A stretch of DNA of 43,140 bases from Brachybacterium nesterenkovii. GTDB lineage: Bacteria; Actinomycetota; Actinomycetes; Actinomycetales; Dermabacteraceae. Both the position numbers and the translations under genes were made by a program. Location: positions 1-43,140 of the forward strand of contig NZ_FWFG01000052.1 of NCBI RefSeq assembly GCF_900163655.1, given 5' to 3'. This document shows positions 24,182 through 33,072 of the stretch, piece after piece. Every line of letters starts with the position of its first letter. Position 1 is the stretch's first letter. The notes under the pieces are model-generated. The model saw only the letters and a program-made list of their open reading frames with translations, was not told where the DNA came from and searched no databases.

Positions 24182-25402
24182 TCAGGCATTGTCGCCGACA
24201 GCCTCCCGCGCCGCGACGAACGCCGCCACCGCGGCCTCGATGTCCTCCGTCGAGTGCGCCGCCGACAGCTGCACGCGGATCCGGGCCTTCCCCTGGGGGA
24301 CGACGGGGTAGCTGAACGCCGTGACGTACACGCCCTGCTCGAGCATCGCATCGGCCATGCGCCCGGCCAGGGCGGCGTCGCCGAGCATGACGGGCACGAT
24401 CGCGTGCTCGCCCTCCAGCAGCTCGAAGCCCTCCTCCGTCATGCGGCGGCGGAACAGCTCCGCATTGGCGAAGAGCGTCGAGCGCAGCTCGCCCGAGTCG
24501 GAGACGAGCTCGAGGGCCGTCAGCGTGGCCGCGACGATCGACGGCGCGAGCGAGTTGGAGAACAGGTACGGGCGCGCCTTCTGGCGCAGCATGTCCACGA
24601 TCTCCCGGCGCCCGGACACGTAGCCGCCGCTGGCCCCGCCCAGCGCCTTGCCGAAGGTGCCGGTGTAGATGTCGACCCGGTCGGACACGCCGAAGTGCTC
24701 GGGCGTCCCGGCACCGGTCGCGCCCATGAAGCCGACCGCGTGGGAGTCGTCGACCAGCACCAGCGCGCCGTACTCGTCGGCCAGATCGCAGATGCCGGGC
24801 AGGGGAGCGAGGTAGCCGTCCATCGAGAACACGCCGTCGGTGACGATGATCGTGCGGCGCGCGCCCCTGCCGTCGTTGAGCTCGCGCGTCGCCTCGAGCT
24901 GGGCGCGGAGGTCCTCGAGGTCGGCGTTGGCGTAGCGGAACCGCGCCGCCTTGGACAGGCGGATGCCGTCGATGAGGGAGGCGTGGTTCAGGGCGTCGGA
25001 GATGATCGCGTCCTCGCGCCCGAACAGCGACTCGAACACGCCGCCGTTGGCGTCGAAGCAGGAGGAGAACAGGATCGTGGCCTCGGTGCCGAGGAAGCGG
25101 GAGAGGGCGGACTCCAGCTGCAGGTGCAGGTCCTGGGTGCCGCAGATGAAGCGGACCGAGGCCATGCCGAAGCCGCGCTCGTCCAGCGCCTGCTTGGCGG
25201 TCGCGATGATCCGCTCGTCATCGGCCAGGCCCAGGTAGTTGTTGGCGCAGAAGTTCAGCACCTCGGAACCGGGGCGACCCGCGACGGCGGCCTCGATGCG
25301 GGAGGACTGCGGCGTCGAGATGGTGCGCTCGCGCTTGTAGGTGCCGGCCTGCTCGATCTGCGTGAGCTCGGCGGCGAGCTGGTCCTTGATGTCGGTGTAC
25401 AC
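24182..25402 (-). CDS. kbl: Glycine C-acetyltransferase (2-amino-3-ketobutyrate CoA ligase)
   Basis: A 406-residue PLP enzyme of the alpha-oxoamine synthase family. It splits 2-amino-3-oxobutyrate with CoA to glycine and acetyl-CoA, the second step of threonine degradation. Signature stretches are [18 protein letters not shown] (about 46-63), [48 protein letters not shown] and the Schiff-base lysine in [16 protein letters not shown] (about 251). Length is standard (about 398). The start is GTG 25402 with AGGAGG 5 nt upstream. tdh lies 190 bp upstream on the same strand, so both enzymes of the pathway are together. Other family members (BioF, ALAS) are less likely given that neighbour. Confidence 0.95.
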   Translation of the reverse strand: MYTDIKDQLAAELTQIEQAGTYKRERTISTPQSSRIEAAVAGRPGSEVLNFCANNYLGLADDERIIATAKQALDERGFGMASVRFICGTQDLHLQLESALSRFLGTEATILFSSCFDANGGVFESLFGREDAIISDALNHASLIDGIRLSKAARFRYANADLEDLRAQLEATRELNDGRGARRTIIVTDGVFSMDGYLAPLPGICDLADEYGALVLVDDSHAVGFMGATGAGTPEHFGVSDRVDIYTGTFGKALGGASGGYVSGRREIVDMLRQKARPYLFSNSLAPSIVAATLTALELVSDSGELRSTLFANAELFRRRMTEEGFELLEGEHAIVPVMLGDAALAGRMADAMLEQGVYVTAFSYPVVPQGKARIRVQLSAAHSTEDIEAAVAAFVAAREAVGDNA

Positions 25403-25593
25403 GGGGCCTCCTGGGGGCGGGGTCGGGCATGCGGGCGGGGTCGGGCAGGCGGGCGCGGTCGGGCGATGCTAGCGGGGTCGGGTGGGGCCAGAATCGTCGG
25501 GTCGGGGAACGGCTGGTGTCGGACAGGTGCTCGCCGCTGCGAGCGAGTCGGGTCTGCACGATAGGCGGCGATCGGTCGGGCCCGTCGCTGTGC

Positions 25594-26658
25594 TCAGTCG
25601 AAGCGGGTCCAGTCCAGCAGGACCTTGCCGCCGCTGCCGGAGCGGGCGATCTCGTAGGCTCGCTGCCACTGCGTCGCGGGCAGCACGTCGGTGACGGTCG
25701 CGAGGATCCGGTCGCGCAGCGCGGGGCTGGTTTGCGTCATGGCGCTCATCGCGAACCACGTCTCGTACATCTCGCGCCCGTAGATGCCCTGCAGGGTGAT
25801 CATGCGGGTGATGACGGCGGTCCAGTCGATCTCGAAGCTCCGCGGCGGCAGACCCAGCAGGGCGATGCGCCCGCCGTGGTTCATGTTCTCGATCATCTCC
25901 TGCAGCGCGCTGGCCTGGCCGGAGATCTCCAGGCCGATGTCGAAGCCCTCGGTCATGCCCAGCTCGGCCTGGGCGTCGCGCACGCGCGAGGCGGACACGT
26001 CGATCGCGAGGTCGACGCCGGCGGCCCGGGCCATCGCGAGGCGGTGCTCGGCCACGTCCGTGATCGCCACGTGCCGCGCCCCGGCGAAGCGCGCGACCGC
26101 GGCGCACATGAGGCCGATGGGGCCGGCCCCCGTGATGAGCACGTCCTCGCCCAGCACCGGGAACTTCAGCGTCGTGTGGACGGCGTTGCCGAAGGGGTCG
26201 AAGAGGGCGCCGAGCTCGGGGGAGATCACGGCCTCGCCGCCGTCGTGCTCGTGGACCCACACGTTGAAGTGCGGGACGACCACCTCCTCGGCGAAGGCGC
26301 CGTCGCGCTGCACGCCGACGGAGCGCACGCGCTTGCACATCTGGCGTCGCCCGGCGCGGCAGTTGCGGCAGGTCCCGCAGACCACATGGCCCTCGCCGGA
26401 GACGTGATCGCCCACGCGGACGTCGTCGACCGCAGAGCCGACCTCCGTCACCTCCCCGTAGAACTCGTGCCCCGGCGTGAAGGGCACCGTGTCGCACATG
26501 GCCTGCGCGGAGGCGTCCCACGCGAGGATGTGCAGGTCGGTGCCGCAGATCCCGGCGCGCAGCACCCGGATCCGCACGTCCTGGGGCCCGCACTCGGGCT
26601 CGGGCAGCTCGACCATCTCCAGTCCCGGTCCGGCCGTCGTCTTGCGCAGCGCGCGCAT
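25594..26658 (-). CDS. tdh: L-threonine 3-dehydrogenase
   Basis: A 354-residue zinc-dependent medium-chain dehydrogenase that oxidises L-threonine with NAD+ to 2-amino-3-oxobutyrate. Motifs are the catalytic zinc site GICGTDLHI and PGHEFYGEV, the structural zinc Cys cluster CGTCRNCRAGRRQMC and the Rossmann dinucleotide site ITGAGPIGLMCAAVAR. The Tdh-typical FDPFGNAVHTTLKF stretch separates it from general alcohol or sorbitol dehydrogenases. ATG 26658 is preceded by GAGAGGTGG. Upstream lies a TAGGAT -10 and a TGTCC-N7-GGACA palindrome at the predicted start of transcription. It feeds kbl downstream, the two-enzyme route from threonine to glycine. Confidence 0.95.
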   Translation of the reverse strand: MRALRKTTAGPGLEMVELPEPECGPQDVRIRVLRAGICGTDLHILAWDASAQAMCDTVPFTPGHEFYGEVTEVGSAVDDVRVGDHVSGEGHVVCGTCRNCRAGRRQMCKRVRSVGVQRDGAFAEEVVVPHFNVWVHEHDGGEAVISPELGALFDPFGNAVHTTLKFPVLGEDVLITGAGPIGLMCAAVARFAGARHVAITDVAEHRLAMARAAGVDLAIDVSASRVRDAQAELGMTEGFDIGLEISGQASALQEMIENMNHGGRIALLGLPPRSFEIDWTAVITRMITLQGIYGREMYETWFAMSAMTQTSPALRDRILATVTDVLPATQWQRAYEIARSGSGGKVLLDWTRFD

Positions 26659-26701
26659 GATCCACCTCTCCTGATCGGCGAGTCGTCTCGGTGTCGATGC
26701 A

Positions 26702-26731
26702 TGTCCACGATGCGGACACAAATCGATCCTA
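26702..26731 (-). promoter_or_regulatory. tdh promoter with TGTCC-N7-GGACA operator
   Basis: On the minus strand TAGGAT (26731-26726) is a plausible -10. Downstream, at about +1 to +17, is the inverted repeat TGTCC / GGACA with a 7-nt spacer (26702-26718). Position suggests a repressor site for the tdh-kbl operon. The regulator is unknown, and there is no regulator gene next to it. Confidence 0.5.
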
Positions 26732-26955
26732 GGGGGCACGGCGACGTGTCGGGGCGCGATCAGCACGACTCCGAGGCGCGATCCGGCCAGACCCCGCGGA
26801 CCAGCCCGTGCGGTCCCGCGCGCGCAGGGCGGAGTGCGGCCGAGGCCGTGCACCGGGGGAGCGGTCGACACCGCGCCTATCGGGACCGTCACAGCCGGGC
26901 GCGTCCCCGTGTGCGCCGAGCGCGAATCGAGAGGCGTCGAGAGTCGACGGCGACC

Positions 26956-26961
26956 TACAGT
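26956..26961 (+). promoter_or_regulatory. Putative -10 box of hrpA, leaderless spacing
   Basis: TACAGT lies 8 nt before ATG 26970, with GGAGCACC between. Transcription would start at the start codon or 1-2 nt before it. Confidence 0.45.
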
Positions 26962-26969
26962 GGAGCACC

Positions 26970-29900
26970 ATGAGCCGTCGTCAGGAGTCCGCGCCCCGCA
27001 GCCCGGAGAAGCAGGACCCCGCGACCGCCTCCGCGCCCCTGACGATCACCTATCCCGCGGACCTCCCCGTCTCCCAGCGCCGCGACGACATCATGGCGGC
27101 GATCCTCGACAACCAGGTGGTCGTCGTCGCGGGCGCCACCGGCTCGGGCAAGACCACGCAGCTGCCCAAGATGCTCCTCGAGCTCGGGTACGGCCGCCCC
27201 GGTCGCCTCATCGGCCATACGCAGCCGCGCCGCATCGCCGCGCGCTCGGTGGCCCAGCGCATCGCGAGCGAGCTCGGCGAGCGCCTGGGGGAGGGAACCG
27301 TCGGCTATCAGGTCCGCTTCACCAAGGAGACCAGCCGCGGCACCCGCCTGAAGCTCATGACCGACGGCATCCTGCTGGCGGAGATCCAGCGCGATCGCCT
27401 GCTGCGCCGCTACGACGCGATCATCATCGACGAGGCCCACGAGCGCTCCCTGAACATCGACGTGATCCTCGGCTACCTCAAGCGGATCCTGCCCGAGCGG
27501 CCCGACCTCAAGGTCATCATCACCTCGGCGACCATCGACCCGGAGCGCTTCGCCGCGCACTTCGCCTCCCGTGCCGCGGACGGCAGCGAGGAGCCCGCCC
27601 CGATCATCGAGGTCTCGGGACGCACCTACGACGTGGAGATCCGCTACCGGCCCCTCGTCCTCGAGCCCGGCCTCGACGCAGACGCCGACGAGGACGACGA
27701 GCTCGAGGATATCCATTCCGTCGAGCGCGACCTCACCCAGGCGATTATCGACGCCGTCGACGAGCTCGCCGCCGAGCCGGTCCCGAGCGCCCCCGGCGCC
27801 CGCGGCGACATCCTCGTGTTCCTGCCCGGGGAGCGGGAGATCCGCGAGATCTCCGATGCGCTGAGCGCGCACCTGTCGCGCGGCCGCGGGGCCGTGCGAC
27901 CCACGGAGGTGCTGCCCCTGTTCGGCCGGCTGTCCGCCGCCGATCAGCAGCGGATCTTCTCTCCGCCAGCCCAGGGGAGCGCTCGCCGCATCGTCCTGGC
28001 CACGAACGTCGCCGAGACCTCCCTGACCGTGCCCGGCGTCTCCTACGTCATCGACTCCGGGCTCGCGCGCATCTCCCGCTACTCCCAGCGCACCCGGGTC
28101 CAGCGCCTCCCCATCGAGCCGATCTCCCAGGCCAGCGCGAACCAGCGCTCCGGCCGCTCCGGCCGCACCCATCCGGGCATCGCGATCCGCCTGTTCTCGC
28201 AGGAGGACTTCGCGTCGCGCCCGGAGTTCACCGAGCCGGAGATCCTGCGCACGTCGCTCGCCTCCGTCGTCCTGCAGATGACGGCCCTGGGGCTGGGGGA
28301 CGTCGAGTCCTTCCCCTTCGTGGAGCCGCCTGCGACCCGCGCGATCACCGACGGCGTGCGCCTGCTCGAGGAGCTGCGCGCGATCGAGGCCGATCGCTCC
28401 GCGCCCGGCGGACGCCGCCTGACCGACATCGGGCGCCGCCTCGCGCGCTTTCCACTGGACCCGCGGATGGCGCGCATGCTCATCGAGGCCGACCGCCTGG
28501 GCGCGCTGCGCGAGGTGCTCGTGATCGTCGCGGGCCTGTCGATCCAGGACCCGCGCGAGCGGCCGCTCGGCCAGGAGCAGGCGGCCAAGGAGAAGCACCG
28601 CCGCTTCGACGACGAGACCAGCGATTTCCTCGCCTACCTGAATCTGTGGAACCACCTGCGCGAGCGCCGCCGGGAGCTCTCCGGCTCCGCCTTCCGCAAG
28701 GAGGTGCGCGCGGAGTTCCTGCACTACCTGCGCATCCGCGAGTGGGAGGACCTCCACCAGCAGCTGCGGGAGATGGCCAAGGACGCCGACCTCCACGCGA
28801 ACGACACCCCCGCCGGGCCCGCGGCGATCCACCAGGCGCTGCTGGCGGGGTTGCTGAGCCACGTCGGCCTCTACGACGACCGCTCCCGCGAGTACTCCGG
28901 GGCTCGCGGCGCCCGCTTCACCCTGTGGCCCGGGTCCGCGCTCGCCAAGAAGCGCCCCGACTACGTGATGGTCGCCGAGCTCGTCGAGACCTCCCGCCTG
29001 TGGGGCCGCACCGCCGCCCGGATCGACCCCGCCTGGGTCGAGGAGGTCGGCGCCCACGTCCTGAAGCACACCTACTCCGAGCCGTTCTGGTCCTCCAAGC
29101 GGGCGAGCGCGATGGCGCACGAGAAGGTCACGCTGTACGGGGTGCCGATCGTCGCCGACCGCACCACCGGCTACGGCCGCATCGACCCCGTCGCCAGCCG
29201 CGAGATCTTCATCCAGAAGGCCCTCATCGAGGGGGACTGGCGCACCCGCCACCACTTCTTCCGCGACAACACCGCGCTCATCGAGGAGCTCTCCGAGCTC
29301 GAGGCCAAGTCCCGTCGGCGCGACCTGCTCGTCGGCGACGAGGCGCTGTTCCGCTTCTACGACGAGCGGATCCCCGCGAAGGTCGTCTCCGGGCGCCACT
29401 TCGACGCCTGGTGGAAGATCCAGCGCCACGAGACCCCGGACCTGCTCACGCTCACCGAGGCCGACCTGCTGTCCGAGGAGGCCGCCGACGCCGACCTCCA
29501 GGCGCGCTTCGCCCGCGACTTCCCCGACACCTGGGTCCAGGGCGACCTGGTGCTCCCGCTGACCTACGCCTTCGCGCCCGGCGACGCCCGCGCCGCGGCG
29601 CAGTCGCCGCAGCGCCGCCGGGACGGCGGGGACCGCCAGCAGGGACAGTATGGCGGCCGGGGGAACGGCGGCCGGGGGAAGAACGATGCGACGCAGCGCG
29701 AGCAGGTGCTCGACGGCGTCACGGCGACGATCCCGCTGGCGATCCTCAACCGCGTCCAGCCGCGCGGCTTCGACTGGCTCGTGCCCGGGCTGCGCGAGGA
29801 GCTCGTGACCGAGCTGATCCGCTCCCTGCCCAAGCCGATCCGCCGCCACCTGGTGCCCGCGCCCGAGCGCGCGAAGGCCGTCGCGGCCACCCTCCACGAC

Positions 29901-31028
29901 GACGACCCGGACGCCGGCGAGCCCTTCGTCGAGGCCGTCGCCGATGAGCTCGTGGCCCTGCCCGAGGTGCCCCAGGACCTCCCGCTGTACGGGGAGGAGT
30001 TCGACCTCTCCAAGCTCCCGCCGCACCTGCGCATGCACTTCCGCATCGTCGACTCGACCGGGAAGCAGATCGGGCAGGGCGATGACCTCGAGCAGCTGAA
30101 GGCCCGCCTGCGCCGTCGCGTCGAGACCGCCGTCTCCTCCCAGGGGGATGACCTCGCCCGGCGCGACGTGCCCGGCTTCCCGGCCGAGGGCGTCCCGACA
30201 GTCCACGAGTCCCGCGCCCACGGCCTGAAGGTCACCGGGTACCCGGCGCTCGTCGCGTGCCGCGGCGCCGACGGGGCGCTGCAGCGCGTGGACCTGCAGG
30301 TGCTGCCCAGCGCCGAGGAGGCGCGAGCGGCCCACCGCGAGGGCGTCATCGCCCTGCTGGACCGGGACCTCGGGGCGGACCTGTCCTCCGTGCTCAACGC
30401 CCTGCCCAACCCGACGAAGCTGGCTGTGGCCGCATCCCCCTACGGCACGAGCCGGGCGATGCTCGCCGACGCCTCCCGCGCCGCGACCGAGCACCTGGTG
30501 GGCGATGCCGAGGTGCGCACCCGCGCCGCGTACGACGCCCTGCTCGAGCGCCTCCGCTCCGAGCACCGCGACCTCGCCGCGGGCGCCGTGCGCGAGGCCG
30601 CGGGCGCGCTCGCGATCAGCGCCCGCCTCCACAAGGCCGTCTCGAAGGTCTCCTCCCTCGCGGTGCTGGGCCAGCTCACGCAGATCCGCGACCACGCCGC
30701 TTCGCTCGTGGGCGAGCGGTTCATCTCCCGCGCCGGCCTCGACCACCTCGGGGACCTCGAGCGGTACCTGCGGGCCGACGAGATCCGTCTCGACAAGCTC
30801 CAGGACAACCCGACCCGCGACGCGCAGCTGGCCTGGCAGGTGGCCGACATCGAGCAGCTGTGGGAGCGCACCGCGGCGCAGATGACCGCGGAGCGGCGCA
30901 CACGGCCCGACGCCCGGGCGATCCCGTGGCTCATCGAGGAGTACCGGGTGAGCCTGTTCGCGCAGACGCTCGGGACCACGCAGACCGTCTCCGACAAGCG
31001 CCTGCGCAAGGCCATCGCCGAGCTCTGA
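26970..31028 (+). CDS. hrpA: HrpA-type DEAH-box ATP-dependent RNA helicase
   Basis: A 1352-residue DEAH/RHA helicase of the HrpA family. In other bacteria HrpA-type helicases act on mRNA processing and in resolving stalled ribosomes. Visible are Walker A VAGATGSGKTTQLPK (about 54), motif Ia HTQPRRIAARSVAQRIA, motif II DEAHERS (about 152), motif III ITSATIDPERF, and motifs V/VI TNVAETSLTVPGVSYVIDSG and QRSGRSGRTHPG. The helicase-associated, OB-fold and DUF3418 regions follow; the last begins near LDGVTATIPLAILNRVQPRGFDWLVPGLREEL. Between OB-fold and DUF3418 (about 877-910) is a Gly/Arg/Gln-rich insert with GGRGNGGRG. ATG 26970 has no SD but a -10 box 8 nt upstream. A short hairpin, GCTCTG-ACG-CAGAGC, includes the stop. 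Confidence 0.96.
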   Translation: MSRRQESAPRSPEKQDPATASAPLTITYPADLPVSQRRDDIMAAILDNQVVVVAGATGSGKTTQLPKMLLELGYGRPGRLIGHTQPRRIAARSVAQRIASELGERLGEGTVGYQVRFTKETSRGTRLKLMTDGILLAEIQRDRLLRRYDAIIIDEAHERSLNIDVILGYLKRILPERPDLKVIITSATIDPERFAAHFASRAADGSEEPAPIIEVSGRTYDVEIRYRPLVLEPGLDADADEDDELEDIHSVERDLTQAIIDAVDELAAEPVPSAPGARGDILVFLPGEREIREISDALSAHLSRGRGAVRPTEVLPLFGRLSAADQQRIFSPPAQGSARRIVLATNVAETSLTVPGVSYVIDSGLARISRYSQRTRVQRLPIEPISQASANQRSGRSGRTHPGIAIRLFSQEDFASRPEFTEPEILRTSLASVVLQMTALGLGDVESFPFVEPPATRAITDGVRLLEELRAIEADRSAPGGRRLTDIGRRLARFPLDPRMARMLIEADRLGALREVLVIVAGLSIQDPRERPLGQEQAAKEKHRRFDDETSDFLAYLNLWNHLRERRRELSGSAFRKEVRAEFLHYLRIREWEDLHQQLREMAKDADLHANDTPAGPAAIHQALLAGLLSHVGLYDDRSREYSGARGARFTLWPGSALAKKRPDYVMVAELVETSRLWGRTAARIDPAWVEEVGAHVLKHTYSEPFWSSKRASAMAHEKVTLYGVPIVADRTTGYGRIDPVASREIFIQKALIEGDWRTRHHFFRDNTALIEELSELEAKSRRRDLLVGDEALFRFYDERIPAKVVSGRHFDAWWKIQRHETPDLLTLTEADLLSEEAADADLQARFARDFPDTWVQGDLVLPLTYAFAPGDARAAAQSPQRRRDGGDRQQGQYGGRGNGGRGKNDATQREQVLDGVTATIPLAILNRVQPRGFDWLVPGLREELVTELIRSLPKPIRRHLVPAPERAKAVAATLHDDDPDAGEPFVEAVADELVALPEVPQDLPLYGEEFDLSKLPPHLRMHFRIVDSTGKQIGQGDDLEQLKARLRRRVETAVSSQGDDLARRDVPGFPAEGVPTVHESRAHGLKVTGYPALVACRGADGALQRVDLQVLPSAEEARAAHREGVIALLDRDLGADLSSVLNALPNPTKLAVAASPYGTSRAMLADASRAATEHLVGDAEVRTRAAYDALLERLRSEHRDLAAGAVREAAGALAISARLHKAVSKVSSLAVLGQLTQIRDHAASLVGERFISRAGLDHLGDLERYLRADEIRLDKLQDNPTRDAQLAWQVADIEQLWERTAAQMTAERRTRPDARAIPWLIEEYRVSLFAQTLGTTQTVSDKRLRKAIAEL

Positions 31029-31413
31029 CGCAGAGCCCGTGCACTGCGCGGCAGGGGCGCCGTGCGGCACGTGCACTGCCCGGGGCCGAGTCGCCGGGGA
31101 CGATCTATGCGGCCGTGCGGCCGTGCGGCCGTGCGGCCATGCGGCCATGCGGCCGTGCGGCCCGTGCGCGGCACAGGGACGAGGGGAGCACAGGCGCCTC
31201 ACAGTGCGGGCACACCGGAGCATGGCGAATCCCACGACAGGGTTCACGGCACGACGGGGACCTGCGTAGCGTCGCCACCTCCGTCGGACCTCGACCGCCG
31301 CGAGCATCCGAGCTCACGGCCCCGATCCGAGGGACGCGTCCTGCGCGACAGCACGTCGACCACCTGTCGGCCGTGCCCGTCGCACAGCGGGATGCGGCCT
31401 GGAAGGACCTGTC
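31029..31413. other. 385-bp intergenic region with 8-bp array
   Basis: Contains the 8-bp tandem array (31107-31162). Two CGTGCACTG copies (31038, 31069) flank a G+C-rich stretch. The promoter of the secreted lysozyme-like gene must be here but was not recognised. No gene is supported. Confidence 0.5.
31107..31162. repeat. 8-bp tandem repeat x7 (RTGCGGCC)
   Basis: Seven exact-length units of (A/G)TGCGGCC run head to tail. Only the first base varies (A,G,G,G,A,A,G). The units contain self-complementary CGGCCG or GGCC cores, so the array can fold on either strand. It lies 78 bp beyond the hrpA stop. Confidence 0.93.
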
Positions 31414-32067
31414 ATGCCCCTGTCCACGTCCCGTCGACCCCGCCAGCACCCGACCGCCGCGTCGAGCCCGCTCGCTCCGTCCGCGACCGGCCGCCGCTCC
31501 CTGCTTCTCGGCGCCCTGCCCGCCGCGCTCGCCGTCGTCGCCGCCCCGGCGTTCACGGCCTCGGCCCGGGCCGATGAGCCCACCGCGTTCCCCGCGGAGT
31601 TCGTGACCGCCCGCGAGGACCGCTCCGGCTGGGACGCCGCGCACCCCACCGACACCCAGCGCGAGAACGCGCGCCTGATCATCGCCGTCGCCAAGGCCCA
31701 CGACGTGCCCGCGCACGGCGCGCAGATCGCCCTCGCGACCGCGATCGTCGAGTCCTGGCTGTACAACCGCGACACCGTCACCGACGGCACCAGCGGCGGG
31801 CTGTTCCAGCAGCAGACGAGCTGGGGCTGGGGGAGCGCCGATCAGGTCCGCGACAAGGTGCTCGCGACCCGCGCCTTCTTCGGCGTGGCCGAGCACACCG
31901 CCAACCCCGGCCTGCTCGACGTCCCCGGCTGGCGCGACATGCCGATCGGGCAGGCCGCGCAGGCGGTCCAGGCCTCCGCCTACCCCGACCGGTACGCGGA
32001 GCAGGCCGAGGCCGCGCGGTCGCTGTGGGACGGGCTCGCCGGAGGGGTCGGGCCGTACGCGGGCTGA
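31414..32067 (+). CDS. Secreted lysozyme/transglycosylase-like protein, Tat-type signal
   Basis: A 217-residue exported protein. The N-region carries GRRSLLLGALPAALAVVAAPAFTASARA (about 26-53) with a twin arginine, and cleavage is likely after ARA. The mature part has NARLIIAVAKAHDVPAHGAQIALATAIVESWLYN with a candidate catalytic Glu113, then TSGGLFQQQTSWGWGSADQV and QAAQAVQASAYPDRYA. This pattern is shared by actinobacterial muramidase-like domains. I infer peptidoglycan binding or cleavage; enzymatic activity is not proven by motifs alone. ATG 31414 has GGAAGGA upstream. It appears to be a single gene. Confidence 0.8.
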   Translation: MPLSTSRRPRQHPTAASSPLAPSATGRRSLLLGALPAALAVVAAPAFTASARADEPTAFPAEFVTAREDRSGWDAAHPTDTQRENARLIIAVAKAHDVPAHGAQIALATAIVESWLYNRDTVTDGTSGGLFQQQTSWGWGSADQVRDKVLATRAFFGVAEHTANPGLLDVPGWRDMPIGQAAQAVQASAYPDRYAEQAEAARSLWDGLAGGVGPYAG

Positions 32068-32131
32068 TTCCGCGCGTCGCTCCCCGGCCACCGACGACCT
32101 GATCACGGCGCGGAGGTCATGCGAGGATCAC

Positions 32132-32677
32132 ATGAGCGCGGTGCGCACCGCCCGCGCGGAAGGGGCCGAGACCATGTGCACCACCGTCCGCAGGCACGGC
32201 GTCCTGCCGAGCTCCCTGTGCGCGGTCCTCCCGCTGCTGCTCCTGACAGGATGCGGCGGCACCGAGCCGCTCGCCGCCGAGTCCGCCGTCGCGCACTATG
32301 ACGCGGTGGCCGCCGACCTGGTCGAGGCCCTCGAGAGCCAGGGGCTCGACGTGGACCTCGCCCCCGCCACCCGCCTGGTCGCCGAGCGCGACGGACGGTG
32401 CGCCTACGACGCGGGGACGTGGATTCCCGCTCGGAGCGTCGAGGACGCCCTGCGCAGCGAGGATGGGTGGGGGCCATGGATCGCCGCAGCGGAACCGGTG
32501 CTCGCCGAGCACGGGTTCGAGACCGTCGACGCCCCCGAGCATGCCGAGGGCATGCTGCGGATCCGCACGACCGACCGTCATGGTGCAGAGCTCACGCTCG
32601 ACATGACAGGACAGCTCCGCATCTGGGACGCGGAGGTCGACGCGGCGCCCTGCGATCAGGCCGCGCTCGGGCTCTGA
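32132..32677 (+). CDS. Small putative lipoprotein
   Basis: A protein of up to 181 residues with lipobox LLLTGC, so the mature form begins CGGTEPLAAESAVAHYDAVAADLVEAL. From ATG 32132 (AGGA upstream) the lipidated Cys is residue 41. From ATG 32174 it would be residue 27, a more usual signal-peptide length, so the inner start may be real. The mature domain (about 140 residues) contains two Cys (RCAYD and APCDQ) that may form a disulfide and resembles other small actinobacterial lipoproteins of unknown function. No operon partner is evident; the next gene is on the other strand. Confidence 0.75.
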   Translation: MSAVRTARAEGAETMCTTVRRHGVLPSSLCAVLPLLLLTGCGGTEPLAAESAVAHYDAVAADLVEALESQGLDVDLAPATRLVAERDGRCAYDAGTWIPARSVEDALRSEDGWGPWIAAAEPVLAEHGFETVDAPEHAEGMLRIRTTDRHGAELTLDMTGQLRIWDAEVDAAPCDQAALGL

Positions 32678-32735
32678 CGCCCGTGGGCGCAGCGGGACGG
32701 TGCCCCGCATGGTCTGCCGGGCACCGGACGACGGG

Positions 32736-33062
32736 TCAGTCCGGGTCGGCCCCGCGGAGCCGGTAGGCGAGGACCAGTCCGCCGGGAGCGCCGCGCTCGG
32801 ATGCCCGGACGGACTCGACGACGAGGTCGCCCTGGTCCAGCTGGATCTCATCGCCGGCCCGCACGGTCAGCGCTTCGACCTGCGACCCGCCGGACGGCCC
32901 GTCTCCGATCAGCAGATCCGCGAAGGGCCCCTGCTCGTCGGCCAGGGTCGCGCGCGGCACGATGCTCAGACCTTCCAGGACGACCTGACCGCCCTGGCGC
33001 AGCAGGAAGGGTGCGGTCTCCTCGAGCGGCGCCCCGTCCGGGGCCTCGACTGCTTCGTCCAC
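32736..33062 (-). CDS. Small beta-rich protein downstream of the WXG-calpain gene; candidate immunity/partner
   Basis: A 108-residue soluble, acidic protein with alternating hydrophobic pattern (GQVVLEGLSIVPRATL, EALTVRAGDEIQLDQGDLVVESVRASE, LVLAYRLR) that suggests a beta-sandwich or SH3-like fold. I do not recognise a named family. The start is set at GTG 33062 because AGGAGGAG sits ideally upstream; a longer GTG start at 33092 would overlap the previous gene. It begins 10 nt after the calpain-like gene stop on the same strand, so the two are co-transcribed. That position (small gene directly behind a secreted-toxin-like gene) fits an immunity protein or protease inhibitor, but this is inference. 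Confidence 0.65.
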   Translation of the reverse strand: MDEAVEAPDGAPLEETAPFLLRQGGQVVLEGLSIVPRATLADEQGPFADLLIGDGPSGGSQVEALTVRAGDEIQLDQGDLVVESVRASERGAPGGLVLAYRLRGADPD

Positions 33063-33072
33063 AGCTCTCCTC

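Larger units (their letters stand above)
26659..26969. other. 311-bp divergent region between tdh and hrpA
   Basis: Holds the tdh promoter and operator (26702-26731) and the hrpA -10 (26956). The rest is unremarkable G+C-rich sequence without a supported gene. Confidence 0.5.

Noticed and set aside
26955..31307. A 1450-codon open frame antisense to hrpA, and similar long antisense frames (for example 11438-13909 minus)
   Set aside because: Long antisense frames are a by-product of high G+C third codon positions. Their translations are low-complexity Arg/Ala/Gly/His/Asp, whereas the opposite strand encodes complete known domains.
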